64,000 bases of DNA from an uncultured Eggerthellaceae bacterium (GTDB taxonomy: Bacteria > Actinomycetota > Coriobacteriia > Coriobacteriales > Eggerthellaceae), in NCBI GenBank assembly GCA_934670115.1, contig CAKUOV010000005.1, positions 33,356 to 97,355 on the forward strand, written 5' to 3'. How positions within the stretch are numbered: position 1 is the stretch's first letter; the number at the start of each line of letters is the position of its first letter. The translations under genes and the position numbers were made by a program. Shown here piece by piece: positions 35,382-44,454 of the stretch. Below the pieces are notes generated by a model. That model worked only from the letters and a program-made list of their open reading frames with translations, was not told the origin of the DNA and searched no databases.

Positions 35382-37058
35382 ATGAGCGAGAGAGACATCA
35401 TTTATGTGACGGGGCACAGGCACCCCGATACCGACTCCGTGGCGGCGGCGATTGCCTACGCCTTCTTCAAGAAGACCATGGGACAGCGCGCGGTGGCTTG
35501 TCGTTTGGGCGCGTTGAACGCTGAGTCGAAGTATTTGCTGGATCGTTTTGGCTTTTCGGAGCCGCTGCTTTTGACGGACGCGCGCGTGCGCATGGACGAG
35601 ATAAAGCTTGATCCAGTTATGAGCATTGGGCAGGGCGCGACCATTCTTGAAGCAATGGAGCACATGCAAAAAGAGGATCGCACGTATTGCGGCGTGGTGG
35701 ACGAAGGGGGCCGCTTGCTGGGTCTTGTTACGAAAAACGATATGGGCTCAGTGGGATTGGGTGACACTGATCTTGACCGGGGACTTTTGGCGAACACGCC
35801 CGTCAAGAATATCGCAAAGGCCATAAACGGAACTGTCATCTGCGATAACGACGAAAAACACTTGAACGGCCGCGTGTCGTTCATTGCGCAAACGTCGGAT
35901 GCGAACCTTGATCGTTACGATATTCGCGACCGCATTGTTATCATTGGTAACGATGCGAATGCGCAGCGCCAAGTCATCAAAAACGGCGCGGGCTTGCTTA
36001 TTGTTGTGTGGACGGGCGGCATTGAAGACGATGTGGTGGCGCTTGCTTCTGAGCACCATTGTCCCATTATCGTTTCCGGTCACGGCGGCATGAACACGTC
36101 GCGCTACCTGTACTGCGCTCCTTCGGTTGATCAGATTATGACGCCGCTGGATAAGCTCGTGGTGTTCAAGGGCAACGAGCTTGCCGAAGACGTTGCTGCA
36201 AAAATGCTGAAGAGCCGCTATCACGTGTATCCGGTGGTGGATGCCGAGCAGCGCTTGATTGGCTATGCTTCTCGTTATCACATCATGAACTGCGAAAACA
36301 AGCAGATTATCATGGTTGACCACAACGAGTTCTCGCAATCGGTCCGCGCAATTGAGAAGGCGCGTGTGCTGGAGGTTATCGACCATCACCGTATCAACGA
36401 CTTCTCTTCGTTGCGTCCGGTATCGTTCAGAAACGAGATTGTTGGTAGTACATCTACCATTATCGCGACGATTTTCCGCGAGAACCAGATTCCTATTCCG
36501 CAGAACCTTGCCGGCCTTTTGCTGGGTGCGCTTTTGTCCGACACTATGGACTTCTTGTCGCCTACAACCACCGAGAAGGATCGCAAAACTGCCGACATTC
36601 TGGCTGCGCTGGCAGACGTTGACCTGGAGGATTTCGCGCGCGACATGTTTACCGTGACTGCGAACACCGAAGGCAAAACGGTGATCGAAATGATCAATCA
36701 GGACGTAAAGGTATATGACATTCACGGCTGCAAGACGTCGATTTCCCAGATTGTTGTGCCGTCGGCGAAGCAGTTGCCGTTCGAGCCGAACGCTATCCAG
36801 CAGGATTTGGAAGTGTATGCGGGTAAAAAGCAGTTCGACTTGGCGGTTGCCGTGTTTACGAGCATTTTGGATAACGGTTCCGTTGTGTACGCAGCGGGAA
36901 ATCGCGCTCCTTGGGCTTCCGAGGCGTTTCCTGATTCGTCCGTTTGCGCCGATGAACAGGCCGAACAGACTGAAGAGCATCCGTTCCAGCCTGAGCTTTT
37001 GTCGCGTAAACAGCAGATTTTGCCCCGTTTGAGCGAGATTATCGCGCAGTATCAGTAA
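35382..37058 (+). CDS. Manganese-dependent inorganic pyrophosphatase with CBS/DRTGG domains
   Basis: A 558-residue family II pyrophosphatase that hydrolyses PPi to drive biosynthesis. The DHH-family motifs are GHRHPDTDS near residue 10 and the DHHRINDF motif in EVIDHHRINDF near 333. Between them lie two regulatory CBS segments (MSIGQGATILEAMEHMQKED; MTPLDKLVVFKGNELAED) and a DRTGG domain, which bind adenine nucleotides in this class. The catalytic C-terminal DHHA2 domain completes the chain. The ATG follows AAAGGATATC. Its 3' end overlaps the LuxR-type gene by 7 bases tail to tail. Confidence 0.93.
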   Translation: MSERDIIYVTGHRHPDTDSVAAAIAYAFFKKTMGQRAVACRLGALNAESKYLLDRFGFSEPLLLTDARVRMDEIKLDPVMSIGQGATILEAMEHMQKEDRTYCGVVDEGGRLLGLVTKNDMGSVGLGDTDLDRGLLANTPVKNIAKAINGTVICDNDEKHLNGRVSFIAQTSDANLDRYDIRDRIVIIGNDANAQRQVIKNGAGLLIVVWTGGIEDDVVALASEHHCPIIVSGHGGMNTSRYLYCAPSVDQIMTPLDKLVVFKGNELAEDVAAKMLKSRYHVYPVVDAEQRLIGYASRYHIMNCENKQIIMVDHNEFSQSVRAIEKARVLEVIDHHRINDFSSLRPVSFRNEIVGSTSTIIATIFRENQIPIPQNLAGLLLGALLSDTMDFLSPTTTEKDRKTADILAALADVDLEDFARDMFTVTANTEGKTVIEMINQDVKVYDIHGCKTSISQIVVPSAKQLPFEPNAIQQDLEVYAGKKQFDLAVAVFTSILDNGSVVYAAGNRAPWASEAFPDSSVCADEQAEQTEEHPFQPELLSRKQQILPRLSEIIAQYQ

Positions 37059-38677
37059 CGCTTCTCCCAACACTTGCTCGCAAGACCAGCACGCGTTTGC
37101 GTGCTGGTCTTTTCATAGATGCTTGTAAGATGCCGCTGCACCATACGAAGGGAAATCCCCATGTCATCGGCTACTTGCTTCAGGGGTTGTTCGTTGGCAG
37201 TCACGGCCGCCAACACGTCAAGTTCGCGTGGAGTGAGCTGGTATTCTTGCGCGAACGCGCGCAAGCGTTCCTGTCGTTTCTCGGGTGATGGTTCTTCATT
37301 CCTGTCTTTCGCTTCTCCTGTCGTTTCCGCTGCGGGTGTGACAGGGGTTTCGTGCGTTACCGCTTCGTGCGCAGCGGCAATCGTGTTTTCGCTTTTCTCG
37401 GATGATGAGAAGCGGAAGAGGCCTGCGCCCGTGAATGCAACGATGATCAGGACAAACAGGATCAGGACCGCAATCATGCTGGTTGCTATGTCGTTTGTCT
37501 TCGCGAAGGAAACGAATAATCCCGCGAACACAAACGAGCACAAGTTGTTCGTGACACGGCCCATGCCCGCCCACAGCGGCGAAACACGCATGCTAAGGGA
37601 AAGCTCGATAAACGTTGTGGTGAAGAATACAACGAAAAACCCTGAGCTTGCGTAAAACACCAGAAGGCCGATGAGTGCGTTCGCACCCGCTTCAACAGCC
37701 AAGACAGAGATGGCGGACAGCAGTGTTATGCACAACATCAAAAGCCCCTGGTAACGGCGACCGCGGATGTCAAAGAGGAATCCGGCAAGAAGACCGCTTG
37801 CTGCAAGGAAAAGGCGCGGCCAATCCTCAACGGAAACGCTGCCTTGGGCATCGGCGACGGTGACCACACCATCAAGCGTCGAGAACAGACAGGCTAACAG
37901 GGCAACCAGGGCAACAAGCCATAAAGCGCGCGAAAGAGGCTGCGCTGATTGCGGTGTTGCGGTTGGGTGCGTGCCAGCTTGCGAGGATTCGGCTGGCAGC
38001 GCGGCGGCTTGCGAAGGCGCAGACGCGGTGGTTGCTGCTGCGCCTTCGCGAACTGCTAAAGCAATTAAAATGCCTGATAGAGCGCATGTTCCTAGACAGA
38101 GCGCAGCAAGGTTTTCCAAGCTGCTGTGCAGCAGGTGGTTGCTTGCGAACTGCAGAAGAATACCAGCGGCGTAGGCGAAACCGATTGCGGTCGCTTGTTT
38201 TTGCGCCTTGGAACACGACCGCGCAACGTTCCAGTGCGCCCAGCTTCCGAAAATACCCAGCGCAAAGAAACCCAAGCATCCAGCTATTTGGATGAGCGTG
38301 AAATCGCTCGAAGCATACACAGCAATGCAGCTTGCAATGGCAATCGCGGCAGTTATTGAGCTTCCTGCCAGGGGAAATGCATATCCTCTTGGCTTGGCGG
38401 CGCAGGCTTCAACGGTGCTTTTCTGGGTGCGCCGTTCGGGATTGGTGTGGTTGAGCTTTTGCGCCAGCATCCAAAGGGGAGCGAATGCTAAAAAGCCTAA
38501 AACGCTTGCGCCTAGAATGAGCCCTTGCGCATCCACAACGCGTTCGGGCGATACAAATCCGCCGATTTCCCGATCAAAGAAGAATTCGCCTCCCAAAAAC
38601 ACAAAGTTGAACAGCGCAAGCGCTATAAGCGATGCGACAAGCGATTTATTTCGCTGTTCGGAAGGGCGCGGATTCAA
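37052..38677 (-). CDS. LuxR-type regulator with multi-helix membrane domain
   Basis: A 541-residue protein with about 10-12 hydrophobic helices (MFS-like, residues 15-430), a charged linker rich in Thr/Ala/Glu, and a C-terminal LuxR-family helix-turn-helix (LTPRELDVLAAVTANEQPLKQVADDMGIS, near residues 480-535). Membrane-bound LuxR regulators of this type are expanded in Eggerthellaceae, where several respond to metabolites. The start is TTG, supported by AGAGGAAAAC. Its target is not visible; adjacent genes are convergent or separate. A TATAAT-like sequence lies about 40 bases upstream. Confidence 0.85.
   Translation of the reverse strand: MNPRPSEQRNKSLVASLIALALFNFVFLGGEFFFDREIGGFVSPERVVDAQGLILGASVLGFLAFAPLWMLAQKLNHTNPERRTQKSTVEACAAKPRGYAFPLAGSSITAAIAIASCIAVYASSDFTLIQIAGCLGFFALGIFGSWAHWNVARSCSKAQKQATAIGFAYAAGILLQFASNHLLHSSLENLAALCLGTCALSGILIALAVREGAAATTASAPSQAAALPAESSQAGTHPTATPQSAQPLSRALWLVALVALLACLFSTLDGVVTVADAQGSVSVEDWPRLFLAASGLLAGFLFDIRGRRYQGLLMLCITLLSAISVLAVEAGANALIGLLVFYASSGFFVVFFTTTFIELSLSMRVSPLWAGMGRVTNNLCSFVFAGLFVSFAKTNDIATSMIAVLILFVLIIVAFTGAGLFRFSSSEKSENTIAAAHEAVTHETPVTPAAETTGEAKDRNEEPSPEKRQERLRAFAQEYQLTPRELDVLAAVTANEQPLKQVADDMGISLRMVQRHLTSIYEKTSTQTRAGLASKCWEKRY
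37083..37113 (+). terminator. Perfect 12-bp terminator of the pyrophosphatase, inside the opposing gene
   Basis: Arms AGACCAGCACGC and GCGTGCTGGTCT with loop GTTT and a short T run. It sits within the coding sequence of the convergent LuxR-type gene, just before its stop. Confidence 0.85.
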
Positions 38678-38720
38678 GTTTTCCTCTTTTTACGAATGCG
38701 TTCGGGGTGCTGGGCATTAT

Positions 38721-38781
38721 AAAAAACGAACGGCTTCCCATTCTAGCAGCAAGTATGCCGCAAGGGGGAGGCCGTCCGTTT
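38721..38781 (-). terminator. Terminator of the SPFH gene (minus strand)
   Basis: A stem of AAACGGACGGCCTCC pairing with GGAAGCCGTTCGTTT (with mismatch/wobble) and about a 28-base loop. On the minus strand it is followed by six T. It lies between the SPFH gene and the LuxR-type gene. Confidence 0.7.
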
Positions 38782-38868
38782 GTTGTTGCTCAAAATGCGT
38801 TTTCTTGTTGCTGAATGCACGGCGGAGCGCTTGCGGTGCGCATCTGCGTGCAGCGTTCAGCCCCGCGC

Positions 38869-39804
38869 CTACTTGTTGTCTTTTGCGATGCCCGCAACAG
38901 TGATCTGGTCAAACATGTTGGCGGTTTCACGGAAGTCACTCGGAAGCACTACGGTACTGGCGTTGCCCTTTTTCGCGAATTCGCTCATCATGTCGGTCCA
39001 CTGGGTGAACAGGAACAGCTCGTTCGCTTCGTTTGTGGAAACACCCGACTGTTTGATGACTTCAAGCGATTCCGCAATGCCATCGGCAATTGCCTTGCGC
39101 TGCGCAGCAATACCGCGGCCGGCTTCCTCCATGGCTTCGGCGCTTGCTTTCGCTTCGGTGACAATTTTGATGCGCTCGGCTTCAGCAAGGCTCTGTGCAG
39201 CAATGCGCTCACGCTGCGCGCTGTTGATCTTGTTCATGGACTGCTCAACGTCGGGCGGCAGGCCAATGCTGGTAATCAACGTGCTGACTAGGTCGTATCC
39301 GTATTCGCGCATCATGGCGGAAACGGTGGCGTTCACGTCGCTTGCAATGGAATCCTTCTTGTCGAACACTTCGTCAAGCGTGTAACCGGGTACGGCGGAA
39401 CGAAGCGCGTCAATCAGGTACGCGCGCATCTGATTGATGGGTTCGCTGAGCATATAGTAGCTGCGATATACGCCGTTGCCGCGCTGACCTGCGCCATCTT
39501 GATCGTAGCTTACGTGATACTGCGCGGCAATGTCCATGGTCACCGTTACGTTGTCCTTCGTCTTCGCGTCAATGCGGAAGTCGATCTGGTTCGTGCGCAT
39601 GCCCACTTTTGCAGCAACACGCTCAAGAACGGGAATCTTGAAGTGAAAGCCCGGCCCCACAATGCGGTTGTATTTGCCCAGGCGTTCAATGATGTAAGCG
39701 TTTTGCTGCTGCACAACGAAAAACGCGCCGCCCATGATGAGCAGGATGAGAACAATGATGATAAGCGTGGGGAGCAGGGTGAAAAGACTACTGATCAATC
39801 CCAT
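38869..39804 (-). CDS. SPFH/Band 7 (stomatin-like) membrane protein
   Basis: A 311-residue protein with one N-terminal membrane helix (residues 9-30), then an SPFH/Band 7 domain (RLGKYNRIVGPGFHFKIPVLERVAAKVGMRTNQIDF) and a long charged coiled-coil (SMNKINSAQRERIAAQSLAEAERIKIVTEAKASAEAMEEAGRG-type). Such proteins form oligomeric membrane microdomain cages and may modulate proteases or membrane homeostasis. The ATG follows GGAGACCTT. No NfeD partner is adjacent. The function cannot be narrowed further. Confidence 0.9.
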   Translation of the reverse strand: MGLISSLFTLLPTLIIIVLILLIMGGAFFVVQQQNAYIIERLGKYNRIVGPGFHFKIPVLERVAAKVGMRTNQIDFRIDAKTKDNVTVTMDIAAQYHVSYDQDGAGQRGNGVYRSYYMLSEPINQMRAYLIDALRSAVPGYTLDEVFDKKDSIASDVNATVSAMMREYGYDLVSTLITSIGLPPDVEQSMNKINSAQRERIAAQSLAEAERIKIVTEAKASAEAMEEAGRGIAAQRKAIADGIAESLEVIKQSGVSTNEANELFLFTQWTDMMSEFAKKGNASTVVLPSDFRETANMFDQITVAGIAKDNK

Positions 39805-39990
39805 AAGGTCTCCTATCTTTCGGTGGTTTACCGGAATCGTACTGCTTTTAATTGTACCAAGTTGAGCAGAACTGTGTAGGAACGCGCGCTATCTGTTGCC
39901 GTTTTTTGACCTTGATACGATGACTTTACGGCTTGCAACGGCGCAGGTCACGCTTTAGCCATGCATTGGTCACGCGCCTGTCGCGTTTTG

Positions 39991-40542
39991 CTATCGTTTG
40001 TCGCGGTGCGAAATCAGTTGCAGCAGGGCAAGGAAAATCAGGATTCCCAGGAGCGCCCCTGCGGAATCGATGCAGACATCGGTGACCAGGCCAGCGCGAC
40101 CAGGCACGAACAGTTGATGGAACTCGTCGCTTGCGGCATAGAGAATGCAGAACGCCAAGCTCAACGCGGGGATAAGAAGGTTTCGGGAAGATGCATTCGC
40201 TCCGTCTTCTGGATTGCGCTCTGAACTGCCCACATGCAGCCGCAGTGCATTGATGGCAAGCGTGCCCAGCACCAGGTATTCCGTGAAATGTGCTAGCTTG
40301 CGCACGGGGTGATTGATGCTTTTCGTTAAAGCAAGCTGGTCGGCCGTACTCATGTCGCTAAATCCGGGAACCACCAAGTGCAAGAAACGTCCCGCAAAAC
40401 CCAGGCTCAGCGCATCGGAATCTTGTGCAACGCGCGCACTCATGTAAAAGATGAAAGCGCACCATAAAACGAGCGCCACCAGCGATAACGCTGTGTGGCG
40501 CGTCGGTTTCTTCAGCTTGATTTTCCCGGTCATCTTGGGCAA
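39991..40542 (-). CDS. VanZ family membrane protein
   Basis: A 183-residue protein with about four membrane helices. The family signature RKLAHFTEYLVLG near residue 82 and YAASDEFHQLFVPGRAGLVTD near 135 are clear. VanZ-like proteins are linked to teicoplanin resistance in one case, but most have no proven role. The start is TTG with GGAG nine bases upstream; an ATG three codons further in is an alternative. It is in the same orientation as prfC, 24 bases downstream of it. Confidence 0.87.
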   Translation of the reverse strand: MPKMTGKIKLKKPTRHTALSLVALVLWCAFIFYMSARVAQDSDALSLGFAGRFLHLVVPGFSDMSTADQLALTKSINHPVRKLAHFTEYLVLGTLAINALRLHVGSSERNPEDGANASSRNLLIPALSLAFCILYAASDEFHQLFVPGRAGLVTDVCIDSAGALLGILIFLALLQLISHRDKR

Positions 40543-40566
40543 GGCTGATGTCTCCGTTCGTTGTTG

Positions 40567-42180
40567 CTAGAATTCGACGTTGCCAAATTCGGAAAGCTGC
40601 AGTTCCGGGTTGCGTTCAGTTATCCAACGCACGCTAAACTCGTTCGTGAACAGCAGCAGGCGTTGCCCGCGCATGTTCTCTACGCGCAAAACGTCGGAAG
40701 AAAGGCGCATTTTGGCAATGTCCAGCTTTTCGGGATCGTTCATGACCCAGCGAATCTCGCTGTAGTGTAGCGGCTGGCGGCGGACTTCCACGCCGTATTC
40801 GCTTTTCAAACGACGTTCCAGCACGTCAAACTGCAAAACGCCCACAACGCCTACGATAACGCTTTCCATGCCCATGCCCAGTTCGCGGAAGATCTGGATG
40901 GCGCCTTCTTGAGCCAGCTGCTCCATTCCCTTCACGAATTGTTTGCGCTTTAGGGTGTTCACTTGGCTTACGCGTGCAAAGAATTCGGGCGTGAACGTGG
41001 GGATGGGCGGATACTGAACGCGCAGGTTGCCGCCGCACAGCGTGTCGCCAATGCTGAAAATACCCGGATCGAACAGGCCCACAATGTCACCGGCATATGC
41101 TTCGTCTACAATGGCGCGATCGTCGGCCATCATTGCCGTGCCCGTGGCGAGCTTGATTTTTTTGCCGCCCTGAACGTGGTAAGCGTCCATGCCACGTTCG
41201 AATTTGCCCGAGCAAATGCGCACGAAAGCAATGCGGTCGCGGTGGTTTTTGTCCATGTTCGCCTGGATTTTGAACACGAAACCGCTGAATTCATCGCGCA
41301 TGGGATCAACCAGCTCGTTCGTGTTTACGTCGCGGTATGCCAGCGGCGTGGGGGTGAGCTTCAGGAATTCCTTCAGGAAGGGTTCAACGCCGAAGTTCGT
41401 CAATGCCGAACCGAAGAATACGGGCGTCAGCTTGCCGCTCAGCACGGCGTCCAAGTCGAATTCGTCGCCTGCGCCATCAAGAAGCTCCAGCTCGTCGGTG
41501 AGCGTTTGGTAGTTGTTCTGACCAATACGCTCGATGGTCTGCGGGTCATCCAGCTCGCTTTCAATTTCTTCGACCATTTTCTGGGCGTTCGCATGTCCAT
41601 CGCCCGAGAAGGAAATCACGCGGCGCGTGTCGCGGTCAAACACGCCGCGGAAATCGCGTCCGTTGCCAACGGGCCAGTTCATGGCGTAGGTGTTGATGCC
41701 CAGCACCTGCTCGATTTCTTCTACCAGCTCAAAGGGATCGCGGATTTCGCGGTCGCACTTGTTCACGAACGTGAAAATGGGAATATGACGCAGCGTGCAA
41801 ACTTTGAAGAGCTTTTTTGTTTGCGCTTCAACGCCTTTTGCGCCGTCGATAACCATCACAGCGGCGTCGGCAGCCATGAGCGTGCGGTACGTGTCTTCGG
41901 AAAAGTCCTGGTGACCGGGGGTGTCAAGGATGTTGACGCACTTTCCGCCGTACGTGAACTGAAGTACCGAAGAGGTCACGGAAATGCCGCGCTCTTTTTC
42001 AATGTCCATCCAGTCGCTGGTTGCCTGGCGGGACCCGCCTTTGCCCTTTACCGAGCCTGCCGATTGAATGGTGCCCGTGTATAGCAGCAGTTTCTCGGTG
42101 AGCGTTGTTTTGCCCGCGTCGGGGTGGCTGATAATGGCGAACGTGCGTCTTGATGCTATTTGGTCGGAAAACGTAGACAC
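40567..42180 (-). CDS. prfC: Peptide chain release factor 3
   Basis: A 537-residue translational GTPase that removes RF1/RF2 from ribosomes after termination. The P-loop is SHPDAGKTTLTEKLL, and G2-G4 motifs (SVTSSVLQF, DTPGHQDF, NKCDRE) follow. The C-terminal region fits the RF3 family length. The start is GTG, preceded by AAAGGGA. It is upstream of and probably in the same transcript as the VanZ gene. A 491-base gap with a MITE-like palindrome separates it from xpt. Confidence 0.95.
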   Translation of the reverse strand: MSTFSDQIASRRTFAIISHPDAGKTTLTEKLLLYTGTIQSAGSVKGKGGSRQATSDWMDIEKERGISVTSSVLQFTYGGKCVNILDTPGHQDFSEDTYRTLMAADAAVMVIDGAKGVEAQTKKLFKVCTLRHIPIFTFVNKCDREIRDPFELVEEIEQVLGINTYAMNWPVGNGRDFRGVFDRDTRRVISFSGDGHANAQKMVEEIESELDDPQTIERIGQNNYQTLTDELELLDGAGDEFDLDAVLSGKLTPVFFGSALTNFGVEPFLKEFLKLTPTPLAYRDVNTNELVDPMRDEFSGFVFKIQANMDKNHRDRIAFVRICSGKFERGMDAYHVQGGKKIKLATGTAMMADDRAIVDEAYAGDIVGLFDPGIFSIGDTLCGGNLRVQYPPIPTFTPEFFARVSQVNTLKRKQFVKGMEQLAQEGAIQIFRELGMGMESVIVGVVGVLQFDVLERRLKSEYGVEVRRQPLHYSEIRWVMNDPEKLDIAKMRLSSDVLRVENMRGQRLLLFTNEFSVRWITERNPELQLSEFGNVEF

Positions 42181-42346
42181 GAATATCCCTTTCTGCAGTT
42201 TCCGTAATTTGTGTAACCCTCATATAATACTTCATTTTGGGGATGCTTCTGCCGCATTTGCAGGGGAAACCGAAAAGACCTGCAGCAACTTCGGGTGGGA
42301 TCAGGATGGTTGGAGCGTAACTGCCTCTCTGACGCTTGTTTTCGGT

Positions 42347-42584
42347 CATGTTGTTGAAAAAGCGGGGTCAAATTCGAAGTTGACGCAGGTTGGAAGTAGG
42401 TTGATTCCTCGTCAGTGCCTGTGCAGCTCAATATACCTTATATGGATATAATTACGAACAGGTGTTTTGCAAATCAATGCTTTTTGCTAGCGGAGTACAC
42501 GTTGAAAAATGTCTCGATTTGCGCCCCTGACCTACTTCCAACCTACCACAACTTCGAATTGCAGGGCGTATTTTCAACAACATG
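42347..42584 (+). mobile_element. MITE-like element with 55-base inverted ends
   Basis: Ends of 55 bases at 42347-42401 and 42530-42584 match at about 45 of 55 positions when one is reversed, beginning CATGTTGTTGAAAA. The 128-base centre is AT-rich and codes for nothing I recognise. No clear target duplication is seen. The rest of the prfC-xpt gap holds only the prfC promoter region and short AT-rich DNA. Confidence 0.8.
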
Positions 42585-42671
42585 ATTTTGAATCGGGCTT
42601 TGGCGAGGATTCATGCAGCAAAACACCCGGTGAAAATACGCAAAAAGCAGGGGTTTCCCACTAATGCGCGC

Positions 42672-43253
42672 TTACGCGCGAAACGTTATCGTGCCGGTTT
42701 CGGGATTCATTGACTCGATGATGGCCAGGCTTTCCACTTGGTAGCCGCGCTCGCGCAGTTGCTTGCCGCCGGGCTGGAATCCTTTTTCGATGGCAATGCC
42801 AATGCCCTCAACGGTAACGCCCGCTTGCTCGCACAGTTCCAGAAGGCCGTTCATGGCTGCGCCCATTGCCATGAAGTCGTCGATGATAAGCACGTGATCT
42901 TGCGGCGTGAGCAGGCGTTTTTCAACAATAACATCGAATACTTTGCCGTGGGTAAACGATTGAACTTTTGTCATGTATTGGTCGCCCGTCAAGTTGATAG
43001 ACTTCGCTTTTTTCGCGAACACCACGGACGCGTTGTTGAAATGGCGCGCGGCGATGCACGCAACGCCAATCCCCGATGCTTCGATGGTCAAGATCTTATT
43101 GATGGGCTTGCCCGCAAACAAACGCGCCCATTCGGCGCCCATTTCATCAAGTAGCGCCGTGTCCAGCTGATGGTTCAAAAACGAACCAACTTTTAATACG
43201 CCGTCGGCTTTGACCTCGCCATCAGCGACAATGCGCTCTTCCAGCAATTTCAT
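42672..43253 (-). CDS. xpt: Xanthine phosphoribosyltransferase
   Basis: A 193-residue salvage enzyme converting xanthine to XMP with PRPP. Family features are the N-terminal KLLEERI, the SGIGVACIAAR region and the PRPP loop VLIIDDFMAMGAAM near residue 128. The C-terminal KGFQPGGKQLRERGYQVESLAI block fits Xpt of Gram-positive type. No purine riboswitch is seen ahead of it. The ATG follows GGGGAACGTG. It lies downstream of epsC in the same direction, 89 bases apart. Confidence 0.95.
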   Translation of the reverse strand: MKLLEERIVADGEVKADGVLKVGSFLNHQLDTALLDEMGAEWARLFAGKPINKILTIEASGIGVACIAARHFNNASVVFAKKAKSINLTGDQYMTKVQSFTHGKVFDVIVEKRLLTPQDHVLIIDDFMAMGAAMNGLLELCEQAGVTVEGIGIAIEKGFQPGGKQLRERGYQVESLAIIESMNPETGTITFRA

Positions 43254-43342
43254 GATTCACGTTCCCCTTGTTTCGCTGCTTTCTTGCGCGCTGGTTTGCG
43301 CTCGTGGTCGGTCGATATCCTCAGATTTCGGGTTATGCTTCC

Positions 43343-44263
43343 TTACACTTCTTCGAAGTCGTCCTCGGGGTCGTCCGTGGCGGGATCATGCACGGTGATT
43401 TCCTGGTTCTTCACGCTTACGCGCGCGTTTTTCGGCGTGGATTGGCACACAAAGGCGCTGCCGCCAATCACGGTGCCTTCGCCAATCACGGTCTCGCCGC
43501 CCAGCACGCTGGCGTTGGAGTACACTGTTACGTAATCCTCCAACGTGGGGTGGCGCTTTACGCCGCGCAGCATTTGACCCTTGCGCGTGGAGAGCGCGCC
43601 CAGGGTAACGCCCTGATACAGCTTGCAATGCGCGCCGATGATGGTTGTTTCGCCAATAACAACGCCCGTTGCGTGGTCAATGAAAAAGTATTCGCCAATG
43701 GTTGCGCCCGGCGCAATGTCAACGCCCGTTACGCCGTGCGCGTATTCGCTCATCAGGCGAGGAATCAGCGGCACGTTTTGCTGGTACAGCACGTGAGCAA
43801 TGCGGTGTACGAAAATGGCGAAGAATCCAGGGTAGCACAGCACAATCTCTTCGCGACTGCTGGCGGCGGGGTCGCCATCAAAGGCGGCTTGCACATCCTT
43901 GAGCAGCAGCGATTGCACGTGGGGCAGTTCATCCATGAATGCTTCGGCGGCAATTTCTGCGCGCTGGGAAGCCTCATCTTCGGAAAGCCCGTTGTTTTCG
44001 TAAAGCAGTGCTTTTTTGATTTGCGTCTGCACAACGCGCTGGATGTGCATCAAACGCTCGCTAATCAGGTACTCGGACTTGTCGCCCGCCGCGCTTTCGT
44101 TGTCGAAGTAGCCGGGAAACATCAGGATCTTGATGTCGTCAAGCAGGTCAATAACCGCCGATCTGCTGGGAAAATGCTTCTTGTAGCCGGCGAAGAAATG
44201 CTCTTCGGCCTGATAGCCCTCAAGAAAAGCGGCAATGTGCTGGTCAAGTTTTTGCGTAATCAT
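43343..44263 (-). CDS. epsC: Serine O-acetyltransferase (EpsC/CysE type)
   Basis: About 306 residues. It makes O-acetylserine for cysteine synthesis. The N-terminal helical region is followed by a hexapeptide-repeat beta-helix with FFIDHATGVVIGETTIIGAH and LYQGVTLGALS, where His in DHATG is catalytic. Repeats IGEGTVIGGSAFV continue, and an acidic tail ends DDPEDDFEEV. The ATG is chosen because an AGGATTC-type site lies upstream; an earlier in-frame ATG has none. One copy of a 58-base direct repeat, which brackets the abiE pair, sits about 83 bases upstream of this gene. Confidence 0.92.
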   Translation of the reverse strand: MITQKLDQHIAAFLEGYQAEEHFFAGYKKHFPSRSAVIDLLDDIKILMFPGYFDNESAAGDKSEYLISERLMHIQRVVQTQIKKALLYENNGLSEDEASQRAEIAAEAFMDELPHVQSLLLKDVQAAFDGDPAASSREEIVLCYPGFFAIFVHRIAHVLYQQNVPLIPRLMSEYAHGVTGVDIAPGATIGEYFFIDHATGVVIGETTIIGAHCKLYQGVTLGALSTRKGQMLRGVKRHPTLEDYVTVYSNASVLGGETVIGEGTVIGGSAFVCQSTPKNARVSVKNQEITVHDPATDDPEDDFEEV

Positions 44264-44345
44264 AGACGAATCCTCGCTTTCGCAATGCATGCGCACCACG
44301 CGATAGTTTCGCGTGGGAAATGGTTTTTTCCATGATACCAAGAGC

Positions 44346-44403
44346 GTTGGTTTTGCGGTGCGGCGCAAGCGGATTTTTTCGGCAGCGAAAGGGTAGGAAT
44401 TAC
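44346..44403 (+). repeat. 58-base direct repeat, left copy
   Basis: It matches 46069-46126 at 57 of 58 bases in the same orientation. The two copies bracket the abiE toxin-antitoxin pair. It lies between epsC and abiEii. Confidence 0.9.
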
Positions 44404-44454
44404 AGCAGGGAAGCTGTTGCGGTGGTGGATAAAGGGGAATGAAACCGCATTGGC

